10,971 nt of DNA from Xanthobacteraceae bacterium (GTDB lineage Bacteria; Pseudomonadota; Alphaproteobacteria; Rhizobiales; Xanthobacteraceae), in the NCBI GenBank assembly GCA_030040825.1, contig JASHSY010000131.1:1-10971 (forward strand), in the 5' to 3' direction. Below, one piece after another: positions 1 through 6,248 of this stretch. The first letter of the stretch is position 1. Each line of letters starts with the position of its first letter. The translations under genes were made by a program, and so were the position numbers. The notes under the pieces were generated by a model, which saw only the letters and a program-made list of their open reading frames with translations, was not told where the DNA came from and made no database searches.

Positions 1-2246
1 ATTTTGACATCGCCCTTGAGCTGGAAACCCTGCGGCGTGGCACTGGCCTTTAACAACGCTGCATCGACTTTCTGGCCCATGATCATGCGATCAGCGGAAA
101 AGTTTGTCGCATCGACCGCGATTGAGAAATTCGTCGAGCCGGGCGGCAGATCGGCCCTCAGCGGCATCCCAAGCGCGACCTGCGCATTCAAACTGCCGCG
201 AACCGTCGAGGGATCGAATGGAGTATCGGAAAACTCGCGCAGCCGATCCATGCGTAAAAGCTCGGCTGCGGCCGGGACCAGGCCCTCAAGCCTGAAGTGA
301 ACGCGCGCCGGCGGCGCCTTTGGCGCAGTATCGGGCACTTCGAACACGCCGGACGTAAGCGTGAGCTTGCGACCGGAAGGCAGATCGGCGATCGCTTTGC
401 CGAGCGAGATGACGGCATCGCGGCCAGCGACATGCACGTTGAGGTCGGCATCGCGCAACGTCGGCAGGCCTTCGACCGGCCGCAGCACACAGCCTGTCGC
501 CAGCGCCTCGATCGACAACCCGTCATCAGCTACCGGCGGACCGCCCGCTTTGAGATTTTCAAGCGGCGAGTTCACCGCGATGACGATGCGCTCCACCATG
601 CCGCTCGTCAAATGCTCGTCGAACCAGGTGCGCACCTTGGGGGTGATGAAGCTCGGCCACAAGCGCTTAAGCGCCTCGACCGGCATGCGGGTTCCGGCTA
701 CGCCCGCGGCCAGATGAATGTTGCCACCGGCAAAATCCATGTTGCCTGACATCGCAACGCCGACGCCGGTATTGCCGATGTCGCCCTCGTCGAGCGTCAA
801 CCGCTGTTTGGTCCCGTCGTAACGGCCGCTGATGGCGATGCGGTTGAGCACCAGTGGTTCGCCGGCGCCACCGGCGGCATTGAGCACAACGGTGCCGCCG
901 CCGACCTTGAACTGCCAGAGACCGCCAGGATCCACGGGCGCCTCGATCCGGCCGAGCAGCGTGATCCGGTTGCCGCCGGCTAGAATTTGGAACGGCGTCG
1001 TGAGTATGCGGTTCTCGGCGTCCCATTGCAGTTTGACTTCGGCGCGCTCGATGCTGATGCGGTTGTCTGCGTCATTGGCATCGCCGATCGATCCGGCGTC
1101 GGCGACGATGCGGCCGGTCAACGATTGCGGCAACCCGTCCGGCCCGATCTCGCCGGTTAAGCTTGCAGACAACGGCGTGTCGACTTGCAGGCCGCCGTCA
1201 CCGATGCGGAACGCCAATAAAAGGTCGCTCAGCGACACCCGGCGGGCTTCGAGTTGAATTTTGCGGTAGCCCTGATGGGTCGGCGTGACCGCGGCGGTTA
1301 ATCCCCAAGGCCGTTCGGGATTGTCGGAGCCGACGGTTATTTCGACGCCGCCATGGGTTCGTTCGACGCTCAAGCTGATATCCTGGAACGTCCAGTGCTT
1401 GCCGGTACGCCGGTCATCGACCGTCAGGTTGCCGTTTTTCAATCCGAGTTCGCGCAGATCGTGACCGTCGAGGCCGGTTTCGCCGATGCCGTCGATCCAG
1501 GACAGGAGCGAAGCGAATACATCGCGGGCGCGCCGCGAGGGCGGCTGGCTTTCGGCGGCGCCGGCGCGCGGCGCCGTAGCTGACGTCGCGTGACCGGAGA
1601 CCTGCCTTTTCTCCTGCGCCGAGCGAAGCAATGTCGCGGCGGCGGTCACCGGCACTGCCGCGGTGGCAATCGGATGCTTGTCGGCCCCGGCGAAGACGGT
1701 GACGCCACCGTCCTGTTCGATGCGAACCGCCATCTCGGCACCGACGAGATTGAGGCTTTCGGCGCGCATGTGACCGCTGAGCAGGCTCAACCCGGAGACA
1801 CGAACCTCGGCCTTGGGCGCGCTCGCGACCACCGTGCCATCGGAATCGCGCACCACGATGTCGCGGATGCGCACGGCGGCTCCCGTTGCCGTGCGCTCGA
1901 TCTGGGTGCCGCCCACTTCGACGTGACGGTTGCTGCCGAAATTTTCCTCAATCGCCGACGCGAGCCACGGTGTCACGATGTCAACCTGAATGGGTCCGGC
2001 GGACAGCCGCCACAACAACGCGCCACCGGCAAGCACGACAAGACCGGCAAGCGCACCCAAGCCGATCGCAGCACGCTTGATCCAGCGCCGCTGGCGCGCA
2101 AAAAACGCGCTCATGCGAAAAAGAGCGCCAGGACCGCGACTACGCCGACCGGGGTCATTTGCCAAAGGCGCACGGGCGGGCCGACGCAGCGGAACGATCG
2201 ATCGCCATCGCGGAGGTACCGCGCGCTGCCTGTGCTGGTTCGTCAT
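1..2246 (-). CDS. AsmA/YhdP-like DUF3971 family protein, 3' part beyond the window
   Basis: Reading the minus strand from 2246 gives 748 codons with no stop to the window edge, so the C-terminus is missing. The first 44 residues are Arg/Pro-rich and probably cytoplasmic. A single hydrophobic helix follows at about residues 59-79, beginning AAIGLGALAGLVVLAGG. The rest is a long beta-rich, periplasm-type region with repeated short strands (for example GPIQVDIVTPWLA, WPSFITPKVRTWFDEHLTSG), typical of DUF3971/AsmA-like proteins. Relatives such as E. coli YhdP are inner-membrane anchored and implicated in moving phospholipids to the outer membrane; that role is inferred here. Start choice: 2246 is the first ATG after an in-frame TAA near 2306-2308 and has GAGGGG 12 bases upstream. 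ATG 2114, just before the membrane helix, is the alternative but has no clear ribosome site. The gene is divergent from bcp. The family call is firm; the substrate is unknown. Confidence 0.85.
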   Translation of the reverse strand, partial: MTNQHRQRAVPPRWRSIVPLRRPARAPLANDPGRRSRGPGALFRMSAFFARQRRWIKRAAIGLGALAGLVVLAGGALLWRLSAGPIQVDIVTPWLASAIEENFGSNRHVEVGGTQIERTATGAAVRIRDIVVRDSDGTVVASAPKAEVRVSGLSLLSGHMRAESLNLVGAEMAVRIEQDGGVTVFAGADKHPIATAAVPVTAAATLLRSAQEKRQVSGHATSATAPRAGAAESQPPSRRARDVFASLLSWIDGIGETGLDGHDLRELGLKNGNLTVDDRRTGKHWTFQDISLSVERTHGGVEITVGSDNPERPWGLTAAVTPTHQGYRKIQLEARRVSLSDLLLAFRIGDGGLQVDTPLSASLTGEIGPDGLPQSLTGRIVADAGSIGDANDADNRISIERAEVKLQWDAENRILTTPFQILAGGNRITLLGRIEAPVDPGGLWQFKVGGGTVVLNAAGGAGEPLVLNRIAISGRYDGTKQRLTLDEGDIGNTGVGVAMSGNMDFAGGNIHLAAGVAGTRMPVEALKRLWPSFITPKVRTWFDEHLTSGMVERIVIAVNSPLENLKAGGPPVADDGLSIEALATGCVLRPVEGLPTLRDADLNVHVAGRDAVISLGKAIADLPSGRKLTLTSGVFEVPDTAPKAPPARVHFRLEGLVPAAAELLRMDRLREFSDTPFDPSTVRGSLNAQVALGMPLRADLPPGSTNFSIAVDATNFSADRMIMGQKVDAALLKASATPQGFQLKGDVK

Positions 2247-2423
2247 GCCGCTGGGCGTCCCCTCGTCCGCCGCGACTTTGGTTCCAGAGCGATTTTGAGC
2301 GGAATTCTTACCGGTGCCTGCCCAGTTTAGGAGATTCCGCGCCGATCACGCCACCCCACGGCACCACCAAGGCCCGCAATATCGACCCCCTCAGCGCATG
2401 CGCGTAATCTCGGTGGAAATGAA

Positions 2424-2447
2424 CCTTCGAAAGCGTCGAAAGGAAGG
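2424..2447 (+). promoter_or_regulatory. bcp ribosome binding site, partly inside a small inverted repeat
   Basis: AAGGAAGG at 2440-2447 lies 3 bases before the bcp ATG and fixes the start. The segment CCTTCGA (2424-2430) can pair with TCGAAAGG (2436-2443), with one bulged A, which would hide the first half of the ribosome site. The stem is short, so a regulatory role is only possible. The ribosome site itself is clear. Confidence 0.6.
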
Positions 2448-2450
2448 CAC

Positions 2451-2921
2451 ATGGCCCGCAAACCCGACGTCGGGACAAAAGCCCCGGCATTCACGCTTCC
2501 CCGCGATGGCGGTGGCGCACTCGCGCTGACCGACTTCGCCGGCAAGAAGCTCGTATTGTTTTTTTATCCGCGGGCCGACACACCCGGCTGCACCAGGGAA
2601 GCGATGGATTTTTCGCGGCTTAAGGGCGCGTTTGCGAAGGCCGACACCGACATCCTTGGCGTTTCTGCCGATCCCGTGGCGGCGCAAGACAAGTTCAAGG
2701 CTAAACATAAGCTTTCGATTGCGCTTGGCTCCGACGAAAAACGCCGGATGCTTGAGGCGTATGGGGTGTGGCAGGAAAAATCCCTTTATGGGCGGAAATT
2801 CATGGGCATCGTGCGAACGACATTCCTGATCGGCACCGATCAGCGCGTTGCACAAATTTGGCCAAAAGTCTCGGTCGCCGGACACGCGGAAATGGTTTTA
2901 GCAGCGGCCAAAGCGCTCTGA
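2451..2921 (+). CDS. bcp: Peroxiredoxin of the Bcp/PrxQ family, 1-Cys form
   Basis: This 156-residue protein has the usual length and layout of bacterioferritin comigratory protein, a cytoplasmic thiol peroxidase that reduces H2O2 and organic hydroperoxides. The thioredoxin-fold core starts with GTKAPAFTLP (residues 8-17). The peroxidatic motif PRADTPGCTREAMDF puts the catalytic cysteine at residue 47, with Thr44 and Pro45 before it. E. coli Bcp has a resolving cysteine five residues after the peroxidatic one; here that place (52) is Met, and Cys47 is the only cysteine in the chain. The enzyme should therefore form its recycling disulfide with an outside thiol (glutathione, thioredoxin or glutaredoxin) and not within itself. 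A strong ribosome site precedes the ATG. The gene is divergent from the AsmA-like gene and 147 bases ahead of the M23 peptidase, which appears to have its own promoter. Confidence 0.95.
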   Translation: MARKPDVGTKAPAFTLPRDGGGALALTDFAGKKLVLFFYPRADTPGCTREAMDFSRLKGAFAKADTDILGVSADPVAAQDKFKAKHKLSIALGSDEKRRMLEAYGVWQEKSLYGRKFMGIVRTTFLIGTDQRVAQIWPKVSVAGHAEMVLAAAKAL

Positions 2922-2949
2922 ATTTTTGCGCCGCGACGACCGCTAAGTT

Positions 2950-2984
2950 GCCGAAACATTTACCCATTACCGCAAAATGTCGGC
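2950..2984 (+). repeat. Inverted repeat after bcp, possible transcript end or operator
   Basis: GCCGAaaCATTT (2950-2961) pairs with AAATGTCGGC (2975-2984) over ten base pairs with a 2-base bulge and a 13-base loop, 28 bases past the bcp stop codon. No T-run follows, so it is not a standard intrinsic terminator. It could stabilise the bcp 3' end or be a binding site in front of the M23 gene. Confidence 0.35.
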
Positions 2985-3000
2985 GGCAATTTCCACAAAA

Positions 3001-3008
3001 TTAACCAT
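3001..3008 (+). promoter_or_regulatory. CtrA-type half site (TTAACCAT) upstream of the M23 peptidase
   Basis: The octamer TTAACCAT ends 60 bases before the chosen M23 start. In alphaproteobacteria TTAACCAT is a recognised form of the CtrA response-regulator site. A second TTAA at the required 7-base spacing is absent: the matching place, 2990-2993, is TTCC. This is therefore a half site, and control by CtrA is inferred. Confidence 0.5.
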
Positions 3009-3068
3009 ACGCCGCTCAAATCCCCGGCTTGGTGCGGCCGAAACCGGACCACCGGTGTGGGAGCGTCG

Positions 3069-4319
3069 ATGTCGGGCTGGAGAGGAGCGGAGCGGCGGCA
3101 GGTAGCGCGCCATGGCGCGCATACCGAACCGATCAAACGCAATGAGCGCCGCGAGCCCGCGAGCGGAGGCTACACGATCGCTCATGCGGGACGGCAGATC
3201 CGGCTTGGTCCCGTCGCATTCTGGATTGGGGTCGGCACCGCAGTGATCATGGCCGGCTGGTCGGTAACGACCGCGACCTATTTTGCCTTCCGCGACGATC
3301 TACTCAAGGGTCTGATTGCGCGCCAAGCCGAGCAGCAATACGCCTACGAGGATCGGATCGCCGAATTGCGCGCCCGTATCGATCGAACCACCAGCCGGCA
3401 GTTGCTCGATCAGGAGCAATTCGAACAAAAGCTCGAAGATTTAGTGCGCCGGCAGTCGACGCTGGAGTCCCGCTCCGCGGCGCTGGTTGGCATGATCGAT
3501 ACGCCGACCGGATCGTTGCGGAGTTCACGGCCGGCAGCGGAGGGATTGACGGCGCCGCAGGCGCACGATCGGCGCTCGTCGCTTGAGCGCGAATTGGCCC
3601 CTGGCCGCGGCAAGAGCGGCGACATCAGCACCAAGCTTTCGCGGATTGAAATCTCACTCGATCGCGTCGACCGCCGTCAGACCGCCACGCTGGCGGCGAT
3701 GCAGGAACGCTACGAAGCTAAGGCGCGCAAGCTGCGCGGCGTATTGGCCGAAGTTGGACTTAAGCTCGATGCGCCCGTGGGCGGCACCGGCGGTCCTTTC
3801 GTTCCGGTCAAGTTACCGGGTGAAGGCAACAACTTTGAACGCACGCTCGCTCGTGTGCATGTCGCGCGCGCGCAGGCCGAACAGCTCAGCCGCAGCCTGG
3901 TTTTTGTGCCAATCCGCAAGCCGATCCCCGGCGAACTCGAAGTCAGCTCCACCTTCGGCGTGCGCGTCGACCCGTTCCTCCACATTGCGGCGATGCACAC
4001 CGGCGTCGACCTCCGCGGCGAGATAGGCGAACCGGTGCATGCGACCGCGGCGGGCACCGTGACCAATGCCAGCTGGAGCGGCGGCTACGGCAAGATGGTG
4101 GAGATCGATCACGGCAACGGGCTGGCAACCCGATACGGGCACCTCTCGCAAATCGACGTCAATGTCGGCGACAAGATTCGTATCGGTCAGGTTGTCGGCC
4201 GCATGGGTTCGACCGGCCGCTCCACCGGCCCACATTTGCATTACGAAACGCGGATCGACGGCGAAGCCGTCGATCCGCAGAGATTCCTCAACGCGGGCGC
4301 CCATCTCAGCGGCGGATAA
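3069..4319 (+). CDS. Membrane-anchored M23/LytM peptidoglycan endopeptidase with coiled coil
   Basis: The 416-residue product has a basic cytoplasmic N-terminus, one membrane helix at about residues 46-72 (PVAFWIGVGTAVIMAGW), a periplasmic region with Glu/Arg/Gln-rich coiled coil around 84-135 and again near 185-230, and a C-terminal LytM domain at about 295-407. The zinc ligands are all present: His310 and Asp314 (HTGVD) and His391 in GPHLHYE. The catalytic histidines His358 (RYGHL) and His389 are also present, so it should cut peptide cross-links in the wall and not act as a degenerate EnvC/NlpD-type activator. Start: ATG 3069 has GGGAG at 3059-3063, five bases upstream. An in-frame GTG at 3057 lacks a ribosome site. 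The gene has its own upstream CtrA-like site and is closed by an intrinsic terminator. The exact physiological substrate is not visible in the sequence. Confidence 0.92.
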   Translation: MSGWRGAERRQVARHGAHTEPIKRNERREPASGGYTIAHAGRQIRLGPVAFWIGVGTAVIMAGWSVTTATYFAFRDDLLKGLIARQAEQQYAYEDRIAELRARIDRTTSRQLLDQEQFEQKLEDLVRRQSTLESRSAALVGMIDTPTGSLRSSRPAAEGLTAPQAHDRRSSLERELAPGRGKSGDISTKLSRIEISLDRVDRRQTATLAAMQERYEAKARKLRGVLAEVGLKLDAPVGGTGGPFVPVKLPGEGNNFERTLARVHVARAQAEQLSRSLVFVPIRKPIPGELEVSSTFGVRVDPFLHIAAMHTGVDLRGEIGEPVHATAAGTVTNASWSGGYGKMVEIDHGNGLATRYGHLSQIDVNVGDKIRIGQVVGRMGSTGRSTGPHLHYETRIDGEAVDPQRFLNAGAHLSGG

Positions 4320-4324
4320 GGTCT

Positions 4325-4351
4325 GCGAGGCGCGCGTCCACCTCGCTTTTT
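4325..4351 (+). terminator. Intrinsic terminator of the M23 gene
   Basis: GCGAGG (4325-4330) and CCTCGC (4341-4346) form a perfect 6-bp stem around a 10-base loop, followed at once by TTTTT (4347-4351). It begins 5 bases after the M23 stop codon. It separates that gene from the downstream glutathione transferase. Confidence 0.75.
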
Positions 4352-4379
4352 GACCGCTCGCTTCGTACATTCGCCCGGC

Positions 4380-5006
4380 ATGGTCAGGGTTCATCACCTG
4401 AACAATTCGCGCAGTCAGCGCATTTTGTGGCTGCTCGAAGAGATCGGCGCGCCATACGAAGTGGTGCGCTACGAACGCGACCCGAAAACCATGCTGGCGC
4501 CAAAAGAATTGCGGCGGGTACATCCGCTCGGTAAATCCCCAGTGATCGAAGATGACGGCAAAACATTCGCCGAGACCGGACTGATCGTCGAATATCTGGT
4601 CGATCGCTACGGCCCGGCGCTGGCGCCAGCACACAATTCCGATTTGTACTGGCAATACAAATACTGGCTGCACTACGCGGAAGGCTCCCTGATGCCACCG
4701 CTGTTGCTCAAGCTGATTGTCGATCGGCTCGGATTGCTGGGATATCCGGCACGCCCGTTCGTCAAATCGCAGATCAAGCTGCATCTCAATTATTTGGAAA
4801 ACGAATTGAGCGGCAAGCCGTGGTTTCTCGGCGCGCAGCTCTCGGCCGCCGACGTGATGTTGAGCTTTCCATTGGAAGCCGCCCGCGACCGCGCCGGGCT
4901 CGACCATACCCGGCCGAAGCTGATGGATTTTCTCGCGCGCATCCACGCGCGGCCGGCTTACCGGCGCGCGCTCGATGCCGGTGGCGCTTACCGCTACGCG
5001 ACGTGA
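4380..5006 (+). CDS. Glutathione S-transferase family protein, Gtt1-like
   Basis: The 208-residue protein has the two-domain GST layout. The N-terminal thioredoxin-like part (about 1-78) contains VHHLNNSRSQRILWLLEE, where Ser10 is the likely glutathione-activating residue, then the cis-proline segment HPLGKSPVIE (48-57) and ETGLIVEYL (65-73) in the place of the usual ES glutathione-binding pair. The helical C-terminal part (about 86-200) carries the folding box LSAADV (154-159). The N-terminal pattern resembles yeast Gtt1-type enzymes. It presumably conjugates or reduces substrates with glutathione in the cytoplasm; the substrate cannot be told. Start: ATG 4380 fits the family start. An upstream TTG at 4350 lies inside the terminator T-run. 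No good ribosome site is seen at either. Its stop is 9 bases from the end of convergent prfB. Confidence 0.9.
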   Translation: MVRVHHLNNSRSQRILWLLEEIGAPYEVVRYERDPKTMLAPKELRRVHPLGKSPVIEDDGKTFAETGLIVEYLVDRYGPALAPAHNSDLYWQYKYWLHYAEGSLMPPLLLKLIVDRLGLLGYPARPFVKSQIKLHLNYLENELSGKPWFLGAQLSAADVMLSFPLEAARDRAGLDHTRPKLMDFLARIHARPAYRRALDAGGAYRYAT

Positions 5007-5015
5007 GGCAGCACT

Positions 5016-6147
5016 CTATTCCACGTCTTCGACGTTCTTCGCCTCCACGCCGAACGCCTTTTGCGCCAGCGCTGCTTCCATGAACTGATCGACGTCACCG
5101 TCGAGCACGCCGCCGGTATTCGAAGTCGACACGCCGGTGCGCAGATCTTTCACCATCTGATACGGCTGCAGCACGTAAGAACGGATCTGGTGACCCCAGC
5201 CGATATCGGTCTTAGCAGCCTGATCGGCGGCCGCCTTTGCTTCGCGTCTCTTGAGCTCGGCCTCGTAAAGCTTGGCGCGGAGCATCTGCCAGGCGCGCGA
5301 ACGATTCCGATGCTGCGAACGATCGTCCTGGCACACCACAACGATATTGGTCGGGATGTGCGTCAGCCGAATTGCCGATTCCGTCTTGTTGACGTGCTGA
5401 CCGCCAGCGCCGCCAGCGCGCATCGTGTCGACGCGCACGTCGGACTCTTTGATTTCGATATTGATGCGATCATCGACCACCGGATAGACGGTGACGCTGG
5501 CGAAGGAGGTGTGGCGGCGCGCGTTGGCGTCGAAAGGCGAAATGCGCACCAGCCGGTGAACGCCATTTTCGGTCTTGAGCCAGCCATAGGCATTGTGGCC
5601 CTTGACTTCGATGGTGGCGGATTTGATCCCGGCCTCCTCGCCTTGTGTCTCCTCGACATACTCGATCTTGAAGCGGTGCTGCTCGGCCCATCGCACATAC
5701 ATGCGCAGCAGCATCGAAGCCCAATCCTGACTTTCGGTGCCGCCGGCGCCGGCGTGCACTTCGAGATAGGCGTCGTTCGCGTCGGCCTCGCCGGATAAAA
5801 GCGCTTCCAGTTCGCGGCGCGCGACCTCAAGCTTGAGTTTGCGCAGCGCGGTCTCGGCTTCCGCAATTGTCTTTTGGTCGTTCTCAGCCTCGCCAAGCTC
5901 GATCAAGGTAAGCTGATCGTCGAGCTCCTGGTCGATGCGGGAGAGCGCGTTAAGCTGGTCGTCGAGCGCGGTACGCTCCTGCATCACGCGGCTGGCGCGC
6001 TGCGGATCGCTCCAAAGGCTGGAATCTTCGGCCTGCCGGTTCAACTCGGCAAGCCGCGCGCGCGCTTTATCGACGTCAAAGATGCCTCCTCAGCAGCCCG
6101 GCGGACTGCTTGATGTCGGCGACGATGCTCTCGATTTCAGCGCGCAT
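5016..6147 (-). CDS. prfB: Peptide chain release factor 2, made by programmed +1 frameshift
   Basis: RF2 recognises UGA and UAA stop codons and triggers peptide release on the ribosome. Codons 1-23 are read from ATG 6147 ([20 protein letters not shown]), then an in-frame TGA at 6078-6076 follows. Skipping base 6078 continues as [12 protein letters not shown] and runs to the TAG at 5018-5016, giving 376 residues, close to E. coli RF2 (365). The stop-recognition tripeptide SPF is at about 203-205 and the catalytic GGQ at about 248-250 in [11 protein letters not shown]. An annotation that ignores the frameshift would start too late, for instance at the internal TTG 6044. No Shine-Dalgarno motif stands before ATG 6147; the leader is a heptamer repeat. 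The gene lies 101 bases after mrcA on the same strand and converges with the GST gene. Confidence 0.96.
6075..6090 (-). promoter_or_regulatory. prfB programmed +1 frameshift site
   Basis: On the minus strand the site reads AGGAGGCATCTTTGAC: a Shine-Dalgarno-like AGGAGG (6090-6085), a 3-base spacer, the slippery CTT (6081-6079) and the stop TGA followed by C. E. coli prfB has the same order and spacing (AGGGGG-UAU-CUU-UGA-C). In the known mechanism, low RF2 slows termination at UGA and favours the slip into the +1 frame, so RF2 controls its own synthesis. Confidence 0.96.
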
Positions 6148-6148
6148 T

Positions 6149-6190
6149 TCAGGCGTCAGATATCAGGTGTCAGGCATCGACTGTCAATGA
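6149..6190. repeat. Heptanucleotide tandem repeat in the mrcA-prfB gap
   Basis: On the plus strand four clean 7-base units follow one another from 6149: TCAGGCG, TCAGATA, TCAGGTG, TCAGGCA. Two weaker ones follow, TCGACTG and TCAATGA. The array ends one base before the prfB start codon. On the prfB strand the unit carries CTGA; because 7 is not a multiple of 3, TGA stops fall in all three frames. No inverted-repeat ends or transposase accompany it. Confidence 0.7.
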
Positions 6191-6248
6191 TCGCACACTG
6201 GCGTTTAAAATCGCCTGCTGCCTGATTGCCGATGACTGTTTCCTATTC

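Noticed and set aside
1353..2330. Plus-strand frames opposite the AsmA-like gene (1353-1583, 1590-2330)
   Set aside because: The minus strand has an unbroken 748-codon frame with a membrane anchor and family-type beta-rich sequence. The plus frames look like shadows.
2394..2403. 10-bp palindrome GCGCATGCGC between the divergent AsmA-like and bcp genes
   Set aside because: Short and made of alternating G/C, so expected by chance in this composition.
3813..4946. Minus-strand open frame of 377 codons across the M23 and GST genes
   Set aside because: It is antisense to two genes with clear family motifs and spans their junction. Its product shows no recognisable domain. Long antisense frames are expected at this G+C.
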